From Cephalopachus bancanus (lineage: Eukaryota > Chordata > Mammalia > Primates > Tarsiidae): 64,000 nucleotides of DNA. A model generated the notes under the pieces. It was not told the origin of the DNA and ran no database searches. It worked only from the letters and a program-made list of their open reading frames with translations. Shown in pieces: positions 1-13,872 of this stretch; position 1 is the stretch's first letter, and every line of letters begins with the position of its first letter. The DNA lies in NCBI GenBank assembly GCA_027257055.1, contig JAPVLO010000138.1, forward strand, positions 1,674,001 to 1,738,000, in the 5' to 3' direction. A program made the position numbers and the translations under genes.

Positions 1-84
1 ATATTGTTCTCATTCTTCTAAACTTTATAATACAAAATATATATTATATAATGTATGTGAGGCCCAAGACAATATCTCGTTACG

Positions 85-520
85 TAATGCAGCCCAGGAA
101 AGCCAAAAGGCTGTACAGCCTGGTCTAAAACAGCTCAACTTAATCGTCTTACAGTCCTGGATCAAGTCGCATTAGTCTAAAATCAAGGAGGTGACAGGGT
201 GGTGTTTCTGGAGTCTCTAGGCAAGAATCCATTATCTTGCGTTTTCTGGCTTTAGAGGTTGCCTGGCTTCTTTGTGTCATGATTCCCTTCCATCCATAAA
301 GACATCAATGATTCATTATTTCTCATACTTCATCATTCCAACACAAACTCTTCTTTCTCTCTCTTCCACTCTTAGGGGCCCTGTGATTGCATTTGATTCT
401 GATGATCCAGGGTAATCACCTGTTTGAAGGTCAGTTGATTAACAACCTTCATCCACTACCTTCCACCAACTTTTCTGTTGAAGATAACATAGTCACAGAT
501 TCCAGGCATTAAGAGTAAGG
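85..520 (-). repeat. ancient MaLR/LTR-like repeat, antisense
   Basis: Read on the minus strand, this stretch follows an old mammalian LTR-type repeat that I recognise by its run of blocks: a GGTTGTTAATCAACTGACC-like block, a TTACCCTGGATCATC-like block, 'AGAGTGGAAGAG', then a segment about careful splitting of 'GGCAACC' and 'TCTAGAGACTCC'. The match is diverged and the ends are not sharp. The subfamily name is not secure; MLT1-like is my best guess. Confidence 0.5.
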
Positions 521-1825
521 AAGACACAAAATACCCCGAGTAGCAGTCGTCAGAGTCCAGGAACCAGGAAACCCAGATACAAGATTGAAATTCAACCATG
601 TATAACCAGGACACCCAGGTCAGTGCAGCATACTCTAAGAGTTCTTGAACATTTTTGAGAGGTGATTACATAGGACTACTACAACTTTGTTTGGGGATCT
701 AAATAAAGATGTGCAAATCAGAAGACATGTTTTGTTGGACCATATTAGCACTTCTACATCCAGGTTTCTGCATTTTCTGTCTAACTGCAAATCAGTGACT
801 GTAATTCTCCCAAACCACTGGAGCCGACTAGGGGTTGCCTCTTTTCTGTGAGACACACACTTCCCCTGAATTCTTACCACTCCCATTGTCTCCTGATACA
901 GTTGTTTGTGTCGGGTGACGTTTCTGGTAACTCTTCTTGTGTTTATATTTTTATGTAGAAAAGAAATATCTCTGCATGAATGGAGAAATAAAAGGTTGAA
1001 CAAGAGACACATGTCTCAAGAAAATATTACAGCATGTTTTTCTAATAATAAAAATGAACAGTGAGCAAAGAAAGTGCATCTTACATTCATGCTTCATTCA
1101 TTGACAGGGCCTGTCTGTTCCCTAGGGGGTTGTGGCCTTGTGACTCTTAATCTCTGTATGGTGGGTGCATGGGCATGCCTTGTGGGGACTTAGGAGGAAG
1201 ATAGTGTGACCCTTTACCTGGATGCGACACACCTTTTTCAACTTTTGGGCAGTTTCATAAGAATGACCATGTAACAATTTTAGCAGAAAAATTTTACCAA
1301 GAGAATTAATTATTTTTTTGGTCAAATGTATAATGTGGGGAAATCACACTATAGTTCATTATTGAAAGTTTTAAAAAAATATTCTATTAAAAATGTCTTT
1401 AAAATTGTGCCTTATAAGATAAAAGTAATGTCTAGGTCAAAAGCTAGACTATAAAATTGGAAATATAGCCAAGGGAAATATTTAATGAGTGAATTTAAGA
1501 ATTTGATGCAAATTAGAAACGAAGCCAATTTTAGATGTCAGGAAATAAAGGCCAGAAGTTACAAAAGGTGATGAATGGATTAAAAATAACTCCATTAAAA
1601 AAAAATCGATCACAAGGAATCGTACTACTGACTTAGGCATATAGTTTTACCATAATGTGTATCCATTCATTTCTTAAGCATGTGTTCTTGTATCCATCCA
1701 TTTAGGATTTTTGAGCATTTTGGATAATATATTTAATAATAAGAAGTCGAAAGTTCTTATACTCATGTAGTAGACCTGCTTTCTTCTTAGTTTATTTTAT
1801 TCTTAATTTTTAAAAAACATTTACC
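521..1825. other. no gene seen; AT-rich unassigned sequence
   Basis: No repeat family, exon-like frame or RNA gene could be recognised. Short open frames here have no recognisable domain and no codon structure. Confidence 0.5.
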
Positions 1826-2450
1826 ACACCTATGAGAGAGGACTCAAAAAATCTGGAATTTTTTTATCAAAACTGTGTATTTAGACTTACATGTTTAAAC
1901 TTCAGTCACCTTCAAAGTTTGATGCTATACACCTATCGTGATGCTTTTTCCACTGTTCAAAACAGTCTTTGCACTTGCCAATTTGTATGCCTTTTAGTGC
2001 TTCCGCCATTTTTGTTTGCTTGTTTTTTTCACCTCTTTTACATCTACAAAATGTTTCCCTTTGAGTACCTTTTTCATTTGAGAAACAAACAAAAAAAAAG
2101 TTGATTCAGGTGAGATCAGGTGAATAGGGAAAGTGGGGCACAGGAGTTGCCATTTTTGGTTAAAAACTGCTGAACACTGAGTGTGGTATGGGCAGGTGCA
2201 TTGTCATGGTGGAAGAACCAGTTACCACAACTTGGGACATTTCTTCAACCAGTTACCACAGCTTGCCACAACTTGGGACATTTCTTCAACACAGCTTCTC
2301 ACAACAACACCAGCAGGTACACTGATGCTGATGAATTCCTAGGACATTTAGCTAGCAGGGAAACTTGTACAAGGGTCCCGCCCTCCAAAAGATAATTCCA
2401 GGTTTTGTTGGGTTTCCCCTCATATACGTCCCTGTGTTTCATTCTGGATG
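1826..2450 (-). pseudogene. mariner transposase relic (C-terminal part)
   Basis: The minus strand reads as the C-terminal catalytic half of a Tc1/mariner DNA transposase, a nuclear cut-and-paste enzyme with a DD(34)D active site. The block HHDNAPAHT, which carries the second catalytic aspartate, is intact near 2190-2215. It is followed by a VQQFLTKN segment, a KVLKGKHF segment near 2050 and an EQWKK..DRCIAS segment near 1930. Reading requires changes of frame, there is a homopolymer tract near 2090, and an internal duplication lies at 2218-2290, so it cannot encode an enzyme. The N-terminal half is missing. The 3' end (near 1826-1870) resembles the 3' end of the plus-strand relic at 14.3 kb, so both belong to one family. 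Confidence 0.85.
2218..2290. repeat. imperfect tandem duplication inside mariner relic
   Basis: A unit of about 31 bp (2218-2248) beginning CCAGTTACCACA is repeated at 2249-2290. The second copy carries an extra 11-bp GCTTGCCACAA. It duplicates the codons just before the HHDNAPAHT block of the relic. Confidence 0.85.
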
Positions 2451-4879
2451 GTAAGGCCCGTTCAGGATGCTAGTTCACTATTGACAGTAATTAAACCACT
2501 AGATTTTTTTCAGAATAATGACCAAATCATTCCTAAAATACAATTTGAACTTTTGCTTGTTCTTTTTCAAAGCTACTTCTTCTTATTTCATGCTCTACTC
2601 TTCTTTTTTGTTGCTTCATATATCTTTTCTCCTTAACAGTCTAAAATATATTTATGCTATGAAATTTTTCTAATGATTTCATCATTTCTAACTCTTTGGA
2701 GACAAACCCTAATTCTTCTATTTCCATTAGCCATTTTTATTTTGGTCATCTTTTTTTCCTAAGTGATATTGTTAGCACTTCTTCAGTGAGACCTGTTTTC
2801 TGTAGGAGTGCTGTTATTTCTGAGGATTTTGTTTGCTTCCTAAAGAGCCCTAAGGATGTAATAGTTCTTTTTTATGTTAATTTGTTGGCTTGGGTTTCTA
2901 CACCATGCTGCAGTACTAATTTGGAACTTGTAATTAGGGATAACACAGAATTGAAACTTCAATTTTTCATGAGTGATTTACTTCCCCTACACATGGCTAT
3001 GACAGGTGTCAAATGACCTTGTTTACCTGGGGTACACGCAGAGTGTTACATGTCTCTTTTCACTGATAAGCAGCTCCTCAGGCTGTAGTTGAATGGCTAA
3101 GACTTTGAAACCTTTTGCCAAATTGTGGATGAATATTCTGTCATGGACTTAATCCAACGGGCCTACACTCAAGTTTAATATCCATTCATCCCTCCCTAGT
3201 CTCAGAACTTTCTGGTAATGACTTCATCATTTGTTTTGAAAGCCATGTATTTCTGTTTATTTCCTCTAAGAAAATGTATTTAAATGTTAATTTAAAATAT
3301 TTGTCATAAATTACTGGGCATTTCTATATGTTGATAAAAGGCAAGTTTACAGCAGATACAACTACTTGTGTTGCTGGAGTACCTAATCCTGTGGACTTTT
3401 ATTAATTTGTATATTTTCTGAGCTATCTCCAGTAGATTATATGTTTCTGGTAATTAAAATAAGACTGTATGTCTATACAACTATTTTAAGGAAGAGTTAA
3501 CATAATTCAAGAAATAAAGCAGTTAAGATCTGACTGGAATCTAATTTACCAACTGCATTGTGCTGTCCCTGGAGACAAATATACAATTATAAAAATCCTT
3601 TCTCTATCACCTCAATTCTCTAAGATAGTGTGAAATTTGCTTTGATATTCTCAGACCAATGAAGTGCTCCACAGGTTAGTGGCATTAAAGAGTTGGTGAA
3701 GTTGTTACAGGTAGCATGGCATCACTCAGTTGACTTAAACGTTAGACTATTCCAGTTTTCTGGTAACAAAGAGAAATGTAAACTATAACTCGTACTCCTT
3801 AAAAAAAATATATAAATATGTGCACATACCTATATCCACATGAAAGCCTGAGAGATGCAATGAAATAGTCTTAAGCCTGCATTAATTTTTGAGGGGCTTT
3901 GGAAATATTGAAGAAATATTATATTTGATATTAAGACTATTACAATTCTTTTCCATTGGTATCATTATAAAGCTTTCAATTCAATTTTAAATTCTATCCA
4001 ATCTTTAATAAAATGGTGCTCATTTAGAAGCAATGATAGCTATCATATAATTAAAGAAAGTTCCACATAGTCAAATTATGAAATGATTTAAGACAAGTGT
4101 ACTGACAGTTAATTGTAATATATATATATATTTAAGGAAGAGTGCCCATTCTTTCCCTCTCTCTACTTTCCCACAAGTTTAGGCAAGATTAAAGCTTCCC
4201 AAAAAACACTCAAATAGCTAATTGGAAGAACTATAAAGTAAACCAAATCCAACATTCTTATTAAGCTAGAAGTAGTCAAATCTCTCCATCTAGAGAAAAG
4301 ATTAAAGGCTAAGTAGAAGGATTTTGAAGGGCTCTTGACACTAGAATGCCCTCAAGTCCCAAAGACCAGGACTGAATCCATGTATGGGGATGTGAATGCA
4401 AAACTTTAACAAAAAGATTTCTTGCCACGCAGGAAACATTTTGCATCACTTGACACACATACTTTAAATATATATGCTAAATGTTTTTGATGCTAAGAAA
4501 ACATTCAAGTTTAGTTAAAAGGCTAGGTATTCCCCAGATCTGGAAAAACAATGAGGATTTAGATTAAGCAATAAAAAAATGACTGAGGTAAGTGCATACA
4601 TATACAGTTATTTGGATTTTTTTAAACTCTCAATATGATCATGCATGCTTTTGCAAACACGAATTAGAATGCTACTAAGCTATTTTTGAAAGTTTTATTT
4701 ATATAAAAAAGTGTCATTGGAAGTAATGCTATGGATTTGTAACTTAATCAAATAAGTTTTCATATTATTCTTGATAATTTTTATTGATCTCATCTATTAG
4801 TCTTCAAGTTTCTGAAATAAAAATATTATAGGACCTCAGGTGTACATATACAATTAATGAACCGGAAAAAATTATGACT
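2451..4879. other. no gene seen; AT-rich unassigned sequence
   Basis: The segment 2460-3060 has long T-rich stretches and may be a further old repeat that I cannot name. 3060-4879 is AT-rich with a short TA run near 4120. No exon, RNA gene or clear transposon was recognised. Confidence 0.45.
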
Positions 4880-4975
4880 CAAGGGAGCCTTAATTTTTGT
4901 ATCTATAAAAGAATAATGATAGTATTTGCATCAAAAGGTTATTGTGAAAATAAAAATTAGATAGTGTATGGGGTA
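4880..4975 (+). repeat. MIR fragment
   Basis: The stretch follows the MIR core: a degenerate CATCTGTAAAATGGGGATAAT block (read here as TATCTATAAAAGAATAATGA), then ATTGTGAAAATAAA corresponding to the TTGTGAGGATTAAA block. It is short and diverged. Confidence 0.55.
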
Positions 4976-5119
4976 CTGATTTTCTAAACTGTAAAAGCCA
5001 TAAAAGGCACTAGATTTTAATGCTGCCCCTAGGAAAACAAAATTTAGTTTTCCCCTCTTTACGTTTCACTTGATATGCTTCTTAGTAAAGTATCAATTAC
5101 CCCATGATGTTTCCTATGA
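4976..5119. other. no feature seen
   Basis: Short unassigned AT-rich stretch between two old repeats. Confidence 0.4.
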
Positions 5120-5450
5120 TATGAGATATACAGAGGAATAAGATCAGACTGAACAAGAACCTCACCCCAACTGTGGTGGGCACTGGAGGGTGCACAAGGG
5201 GTCAGTCTTCCTCAAGAACCTCCAAGGAGAAAGAGAGTGTTGAACAGAGACTTAAAGGCAAGTAGAAGTTTGCAAAATAACAGAGAGGGAAACAGTTTCA
5301 CACAACTGAAAGACTCGTTGAAAAGCATGAAAAAAGCCACATGCATTTCTGCAAAAAGATTCTAAGTGGTTGGACGGCAGGGAGGAGATTGGAAACCTGT
5401 GAACTATGAGATTAGAAAGGTAGACAAAAGGCAAATCAGGAAGAAACTGA
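5120..5450 (-). repeat. possible L2-type ancient repeat
   Basis: The order of blocks (TTGAACAGAGACTTAAAGGCAAG, then AAATAACAGAGAGGGAAACAG-like sequence and a GGAGGAGATTGGAAA block) resembles a common antisense L2 layout. The match is weak and no end is defined. Confidence 0.35.
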
Positions 5451-5779
5451 TCGATGATAGCTGGAAATTTGCATATTACCCTCGGGTGAATTTAACAAGA
5501 CTTCTAACCTATGAAAAGATTGCTTTAGCGGATCTTTCCCTCTTGGATTGAGGGGAAACAAAACTAGGTGTGAGAACTAACAGGTTTTGTAACCATCTTG
5601 GCAAGAAATGACAAGAGTGTGAACTTAGGTAGTAGCAGTATAGACAATACCAGTTTTGGTTTATGAAGAATGAGGGGAAAGAAAAGGCTCTGTTTTGCAT
5701 GCAAGCATGTCTAGTGATGCCATTCAAAAACAGGGAACAGAAAAGTTAAAAAAAATGTGATAAATATGCTGTTTTTTGG
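5451..5779. other. no gene seen
   Basis: Unassigned sequence; the short open frames on both strands show no known domain. Confidence 0.4.
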
Positions 5780-6150
5780 TAGATAGTGACTGAAGACACC
5801 AAATAACAGTGACTCAACCAAGACAGGAGCCTTTTGTCACATAAAAGTTCGATCATATGTACATGAATGATTGAGCTCTTCACAGGGTCAGGGGCCACGG
5901 GTCCTTGGATCTTGCTGCTCTGCTTGCATGGTTTTGGTTCCCAGATCTGACTCATATTATCATTATTTAGCTCCAGATCCATATTCCAGGCAAATGGACA
6001 ACAAAATAGTGTATGATACGACGTGTTTGTGCAGCTTACGTGCACCTACAGGAGGCTGCACAAAATTTCTACTTCCGTGCCATGGCCAAAACTTGGTCAC
6101 AAGGCCACAGTGACCTGCAAGAGGGCTGGGGAATGTAGATTTTGTTCTTA
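5780..6150. repeat. ancient interspersed repeat, family not named
   Basis: The right end reads GGCCAAAACTTGGTCACAAG, GCCACAGTGACCTGCAAGAG and GGCTGGGGAATGTAG in order. This is a pattern I know from a widespread old mammalian repeat (GCCAGAACTTAGTCACATGG type). The left part, with AGGGTCAGGGGCCACGGGTC, fits the same layout. I do not trust a family name. Confidence 0.45.
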
Positions 6151-7143
6151 TTAGTTATGAGTACAGAAATATTTGGGACAATTTATTACTGTGGATTAAG
6201 GAACAACTAGCTATCTCTGCCACAGCTAGTCAGTTCAGTGGAATTTTATATCTTGTGGAAGACCAGCACAAGATTCCTGAAGGTGGGAACCATACAGGTC
6301 CAGAAGTCAGAAAAAAAGATCTGGGATGAAGATGACCATATATGCAGTGGTTGAAGAAACATGAGTTAAAAAGATCACAAAGAAAAAATGTATGGAATGG
6401 AAGAAAGAGAGCTATCGATAAAGCTAGAGAAGTACTTACTGACCAATTGAAATTGCCTGCCAATTTCTGGGTTTCTGTTTTCTGCTAGTTCTCAGATTAG
6501 ATTTCTTTTTCTTAAATTCCACTCTGCTTGTTGAGAAGGATTGTCCTGGATTGCTGAGACATTCAGAACTCAACTCTCTAATCTTCTTCAATTACATTCA
6601 TTCTGCTAATGTCTACACTCAAGTGGATTTAACTACCACCAGTGCTCTGCTGACTCTCCAATTCACATTCTCTTTGCTAGGATCCTCTCCTCAGAGGATA
6701 TGCACATCTGCCTACAGTGTTTCTCTTCAGATCCACATCTGAAATCTAATATCAGTTTCTAAATCTTCTTAAAAAAATAAATGAAAAAACAAGTTAAAAA
6801 TGAGAACCTTCCCCATTTCTGTCTCAGATCACATAGCATCATTCTCCTGAACTATTCATAGACCCAGAACAATTCTTTACTGTCTTAGTGCTTCAAATAA
6901 TTGTAATATTTTCTTAGATATTAATTTTTAAAATTCATACTAAATAAGTTGAAATTTGCTGTGGAAAGAATTGCAACTCTAATTTCTTTCTAGTCTTTCC
7001 TGTGTTGAGTACATAGTATCTTTTACAAAATAATATTGATAACTATAAAGAAAAATTACACGAGGCTCTAAGAATGGAAGAAAAAAGTAATATTTGGCAA
7101 TTTTTAAATTTGAAAACACTGGACTAGAATTAGAAATAAATTA
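6151..7143. other. no gene seen; unassigned sequence
   Basis: No repeat, exon or RNA gene recognised. Confidence 0.45.
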
Positions 7144-7149
7144 TATGTA

Positions 7150-7180
<31 letters not shown>

Positions 7181-7203
7181 GTGTGTATATATATATATAT
7201 ATC
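7144..7203. repeat. (TA/TG)n microsatellite
   Basis: Alternating TATG, TGTG and TA units with two long pure TA blocks separated by GTGTG. Confidence 0.95.
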
Positions 7204-7394
7204 TGCAACTAGTTTTGTTTTTCATTAAATAGCTATGTGACAAGTATGCATGGTAGTAGTCTCCATATAGGAATTATGCTGATCTAGGAAGATGGTACTT
7301 GGTATTGCAGGCCAGGGCATTTGCATCACATTAATGTTTTACATGTTATGCATATTCACATGAATTCCTTTATAAACAATCACTCTGCATTATT

Positions 7395-7500
7395 CCATCT
7401 CTAAACATGTGTTGAACACAAGTCACTGCCCAGGGGCCTAAGAAGGAACCCTAAGTATACGAACTTATCTTGAGCTTAAGGAACTTTCAATCTGAAGAAG
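7395..7500. repeat. possible MIR/L2-type fragment
   Basis: The stretch has the usual order 'TTGAACACAAGTCACTGCCC', 'TATACGAACTTATCTTGAGC' and 'AAGGAACTTTCAATCTG', like the 'gtgcc...ggcac...cttgccctcaaggagcttacaatct' layout of old repeats. Family not resolved. Confidence 0.35.
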
Positions 7501-8647
7501 AAAACAAGGCACCCAGATGTGGGACACAACCTTAGGTTTCCTGAGAAAAACACACACAGTGAGGAAACAATCGGATAGAAAGAGTAACCCTTGTGGGTCA
7601 GAAAAGACTGCACCAAGAATGTGAGGAGGGACCAAAACTTCTGGGTGAGAAGGATTGAAGAAGAAGTATTCCAAGAAGGAAAAATAGTATGCCAAGATGG
7701 GGATGTGAAAAGGAAAACAGTGCTGTGAAAGAGACCAAATGAATACAGGATAATCACGCCTGCATTCTTGCATATTCCTTTTTTTTTTTTTTTTTACCAA
7801 GAACAAAGGTAAAAATGTCAATATTTTCATCATTAAATCAATAACTCTTTTCAAGAGGATATAGCACTGTTTTCAGATTCTGTAAGAATTTTGCAGAAAC
7901 AATGTGTTGTCCATTTACAAATTTCTTTCACTTATACCCGTGTGTGTATTAATATTAATATGCTGCTACATCATTTGCAATAAAAATTAGGAGATAAAAC
8001 TTTAGAAATGTTCTCATTGCCTGATTATGCAGCATCAGAGAAAAAAATTGATGAAACATCTGAAATAATGTGAGTGCACATCAAAAATAGGTAATTATAT
8101 ACGAGGGCAATGCTAAGTCATAAATACTCTTTAAATGGAAAAATTAAAGATAGTGTCAGCCAAGTTTCATTATTAGTTAATTTCACATGACTCTATGGCA
8201 AAATCAACTACTCATGTGAAACATCTATTAACTTTAGCAGGTGTTCTGCATAACTAGCTGAGAGCCGATCCAAGTCCACTGACGACAAGTATAACTCTTA
8301 AATTGATAAGCCCACATGGAACTTCTTGCCATATTAAAAGGGATTTATCAGAATTAATTAGAAATTTCATAAAAAGACTCCAGAGTCCAAAAGATTGTTT
8401 TATTTCCCCTAGTTCAAATCAAACCACATGTATATATAGTGTTTTTTTTAATGCGTAACTCATTTCTAAACATGAATATATATTTCTGTATTATTTGGCT
8501 ATAAAGTTCTTCAGAGCCAATCTCACTTAAAATTTGTCTTTTTCAGACTTATAATGTTTCACTATTTCGGTGTCCGTTGTGTGAATTCCTATCAGATTTT
8601 ACCACGCAACATTTTAGCTTTGTTCCTTACAATGATTAAAGTGTTCT
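7501..8647. other. no gene seen; contains a T17 tract
   Basis: Unassigned AT-rich sequence. A run of about 17 T lies near 7779-7796, but no Alu or other element is attached to it. Confidence 0.45.
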
Positions 8648-9432
<785 letters not shown>

Positions 9433-9444
9433 AATTTGTTACAA

Positions 9445-9728
9445 TTTTTTTTTTTGAGTCGGAGTCTCACTCTGTCGCCCAGACTGGAGTGCAGTGGCCG
9501 CTCCCGGCCACCGCAGCCTCGGCCTGCTGGGCTCCGGCAATCCTTCCGCCTCAGCCTTCCGAGTAGCTGGAATTACAGGCATGCGCTACCACACCCAGCT
9601 GGTTTTTTATTTATTGTAGAGATGAGGTCTCGCTGCCCAGGCGGGTCTTGAACCCGCGGGCTCAGGCAATTCACTGACCTCAGCCTCCCAAAGGCGCGGG
9701 ATTACAGGCTGAGCCACCGAGCCCGGCT
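9445..9728 (-). mobile_element. derived (young) Alu dimer
   Basis: Minus-strand Alu of the derived lineage: the complement shows GGCTCAGCCTGTAATCCCGC with the 1-base A-box deletion, GCGGGTTCAAGACCCGC over the B box and GGGCAGCGAGACCTCATC with the 4-base deletion. It is flanked by AATTTGTTACAA at 9433-9444 and AACTTGTTACAA at 9729-9740, a TSD with one mismatch. The poly(A) appears as the T tract at 9445-9455. Confidence 0.95.
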
Positions 9729-9740
9729 AACTTGTTACAA

Positions 9741-12700
9741 TTTTTTATATATTCAATTCTATTTTTTTTCTGTTGTTGGGAATCAGTGTATTTATTGGAT
9801 ACTGAGTCACTTTAAGATAATTTTGATAGGGGCTTAGGAGCAATAAAATAAATATAACACATAATCTATGATTTCTGGAAGCTCTAAAATAGATAAGAAA
9901 ATGAGACATGTGGATAACTAGATTTTGATGCTGCTTATTAAGCATAGTGTGAGATATACAGTTTTTAAAAAACCCTATAGCTATAGAAGTTATGTGCATG
10001 AGATGTATAAAATCTTGATTTTATTTGGCATAATTAAATTTTATTATTTTAAGGACAGTCTTTACTCTTTGTTATTTTATACACTTTGTTCATTTTATAT
10101 ATTTAGATTACATTAGTGGAACAATTTAAGGATGGTTATTTTTAAAGACTGAGTTTAAAAATAACAGATTAACTAGGCCCCTAAAATATCCCAGGCATTT
10201 TTCCTAGTGTTTATAAATTTAGATTCCAAAAAATAATTGCAACCTAGTTTTTATTCAACCATCTTCATTTAGTATAGTATCTTTAGAGCTGTTATACTTT
10301 AATGCTAACTTATTTTTCAGCGGAAGAGAAGGATTGAGCTACTCTGTTAATGATAAAACAACTGTGATTATTTTGCATTTTTTAAAAGTGCCTACAAATC
10401 TTTTAATCTCGGCCTACACCCATCAGAACAATTGCCTTCCAATGTAATTATATTCAAAATGCAAGCGAGATAATAAGTATCTTGGAATTTAACTTGATAA
10501 ATATTCATTTGCCTTATAGGGAAAAGAGATGAACATTCTCATGTAATTAGCTGCATATTTTTAAACCATGCTTTCATTGAGTTTTTTGAGGTATATTTTA
10601 TGTATGCAAATCTGCTAATTTATAAGGTAAAGGAGGTAAGAAGGGTAAAAAAGTGAGGAATCAGAAATATTCATTCCCACTCTGACCTCCTTTCTGGGGA
10701 ATAGGTTTCCTAATTACAAGAGAAAAATCATTCCTTCCGCCCAACTCAGATTCTTTGTTTTATTGAATCTAAGCCGGTTAGAGCCCTTAATTATAAAACC
10801 AGACTTATCTTAGTCATTTAAAAAAAAATTTCTTGCTTCTTTTTCTTTTAACTCTGCAGCAGAGAATTAAGACACCAGTAAGGGGAGGTGGCTTCAACCT
10901 CAGGAGATGACACAGGGCACACAGCTCCTTCAAAGCTTTGAGGTCCCCTCAGTCCCAGCAGGGATACCAAGACGTGCAGTTAGGCCAAGCCATTCATTCT
11001 CTGACCCACCCCCAAACTACCAACATAGGAGTTTCTCACCTTTCCAGTGGGCTGAAGAACTGACATTCGGCGATTCACACGTATGTGTTTAACATGTCAA
11101 CCGTTCATGACTCGTGTTGAGTGCACATGATCACAGGCAATGTCCCAGCGTGCCTGTGGTGTTGTGCCACTCCACAGATGCAGACGCCGTGGTCAATGAC
11201 TGACTTAAGAACACCCAAGGGGCACCATGGAACTGAGACTCCAAATCCAGTGCTGCTCGTATTGCTTCTCTCCAGAACCACCGATCTGAAGTGTTCTGTG
11301 ATTGAATCGCTTTGACAGAAATGACACCTACAGCTCATCAATTTCTGATGAAATTCTCAAACAGTGATTTTGTGGGCAGGAAATGAATCACTTTCTTTCT
11401 GATTTCTGTATCTCCACTCTTCACAAAACTTCCAGCTCCCTCAATCTGCTGAACTAATTTCCTGTTTTACCAGTCCTCAGGTTTTACTTTGCTTTTACTT
11501 CAGAACGATGTTTGATGGCATTTTTAGCACCACCAACATTTGATCAGAGTCGTCATAATGAGATAAATAACAGGCATGAGGCAGGCGAGTATCAAGATTG
11601 TGTTGATGCCTGAAGTATATTTTAAGCGTTGAATAAACAAGAACTATTAACAAAATAAATGAACAGGAATCACGCATGCATACATTCCTGACTTGTTTTA
11701 GTCCTAATATTAAAATTCAAAGAATGTGTGTCAGAAGGATGTTTTACGAAGCTCTTTTTATTTTAAGAAATACGGTTTTGTGTCCAGGTCTGGGTATTCC
11801 ACTGTGGAAACTTAAATACACTCCAGCCTGAGTGAACAGAAAACTAGTCCCAGAAAAGGAGTTCTACTCCCCCATCATAAAGTCTGATTTTGGAGCATTG
11901 CGTTCTCAAATGCCAAGCTTAAGTTTAGAGATGGTCGGCTTTTACTTTTAAGGAAAAAGTCCTTAGAAGGCTTGTTTGTAGTGGCAGTAAGAAACTGATT
12001 GCACTAAAAAGTATTTTATTCCTGCAGAGCTGAGATCAGCACATGCATTACTCTATCCATCTATCCAGAATATGATATGTCATCCTCTGTGCTGCAACTT
12101 AATACCATTTTTCACTTTTCTCTCCCACCCTTCCCTCCCCTCAGCACCTGAGCAGGCTTCATGCTCCTTTTTTTTTTTTTAATCAGACTCTGAAGTGACT
12201 GTGCTTTGGTCAGATCCCTCGAAGCCTAATGAGCCCGTGGAGGGGCTGCGATACCAGGTGAAGATAAATGGAAATATTTTCAGACGACGAGCTCCCGTCA
12301 GAGTCGATGCTGCAAACGAACAAAAGAGTCTTCAAATGGACAATCTTCAGGGTGGGAAAAAATGCACTTGAAGGGTGAGATTTCATTTCTCCTACTACTT
12401 AGATGGGCTTCGTTTTCTCTAACATTGCCGCACAGTCTGCAGTGACATCTGGTTGCTGCCGCGGTTGGTGACAATGGCTCCTGCACTGATCAGTTCCATC
12501 GCCCCAACCAGACGTCGCTCCATTGGCTCACCAGGAGCCCAGCTGGTGGCAGGTGGACCTCAGGAGATTGCTGTGGTTACAATTATTATTACCATTATTT
12601 GCTGTTAAAAGTCCTATCTTTCAAATACTAGGCACAGAAGACACAAGCTGAGCGCCATCTGGGCCGGAATAATGGAGAAGGCTACGTGTATTGATTTATT

Positions 12701-13685
12701 TTTACCTCTAGACTTCGCTTAAGCATTTATGTTTCTGACATAAAGCTGTCTGAGTTATTTATTCTGAGTTATTTTTAGTATTCATTTTTGGAGAAATTTG
12801 ACACACGGAAAAGCACAGAGGAAAAAAAAAAGGAATTTCAAAACACCACTACCCAGAGAGAGCCATTCTTAACAGTTTTTATTTGATTTGAATTCTAGCC
12901 TTTTAACCACACCTTCTTTTTCAATTCAAACTTTTTCTTTATTTAACGAAATACACTGGAAACTTCTGTATTATGCAGATTATTTAATATATTTTGTGAA
13001 GAGTAGGCATTTTGGAACCTATTAAATAGGATACTAATTATAATAATATCAAGAGACTTTCTTAATAAGGCATTTTACCTATAAGGCAGTCTCCTCGCAC
13101 TGATAACAATTCTCTATTGCTCTGTAGTTTTGTGAGCTATTTTATGCTAAGATAAAATGTTCATCTTTCCTCTCCTTCTTTACGATAAAGCTGCATAAGA
13201 CTATATTAAATAATCCTTATATCACTACATTAATACCAGGCTTCAAACAATCTCCCTCTCTTGATACCTGCCGGCTATTCTATTTCTTTTTTCTGCTTCC
13301 TTCCCATAAAAAGACAATTTTCTAAATGTGTGAAATGGAGGTTTCTATAAACAATTTGAGAATCTCGTGAACAAGAGGCTTATTCTATTTTTGGTAATAG
13401 GACTTCTGGATGCTTACAGGGAAATTAAAAACAAGCAAACACACAAGTCTCTGGGCTAGTGGTGGAAACGGTCCCTGTGCCAGGTCCCCTGTGGTCTTGG
13501 CCGGGCTGCTTCTCCTGGTTGTTGGTAATTTCCAGTCTGAAACTTCCAGGTTCAGTGACCAGCTGTGGATTAAGCACGGCAGATAATCGAGATTGCTGAC
13601 ATAGGAACTCCCACAGACTGCAGACCTAAGTATAGTCTTCAGGAACGGTCGTCATTCTAAACATACCAGGCCCACTAGCATTTGC
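9741..13685. other. no gene seen; long unassigned stretch with a GC-richer patch
   Basis: No transposon was recognised over nearly 4 kb, unusual in this window. 10850-11340 and especially 12190-12560 are richer in G+C and keep several CpG dinucleotides (for example around 12285-12300 and 12455-12465). They have no long open frame, and I see no splice-flanked exon. They are candidates for conserved non-coding sequence, nothing more. Confidence 0.45.
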
Positions 13686-13689
13686 CACT

Positions 13690-13872
13690 CTCTCTCCCTA
13701 GAACACACTTTTCTCCGAGAGACCCATGACTACTCCCTCACGCCCTTCAGGTCGCTGCTGAAACATCACCTCCTCAGCCTGGCTTCTCAGCACCCCTATC
13801 TAAAATCGCATCCCCCCTCTGCTGTGTCACATCCCATCAACTCTCCTTATTACATGGCGCTCCTGATCACTT
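13690..13872 (+). repeat. L2 fragment (3' half)
   Basis: Follows the L2 consensus closely: CCTAGAACACACTTTTCTCC, ACTCCCTCACGCCCTTCAGG, TCGCTGCTGAAACATCACCT, CCTCAGCCTGGCTTCTCAGC and TATCTAAAATCGCATCCCCC in order. It stops where the mariner relic begins, so mariner probably landed in it. Confidence 0.88.
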
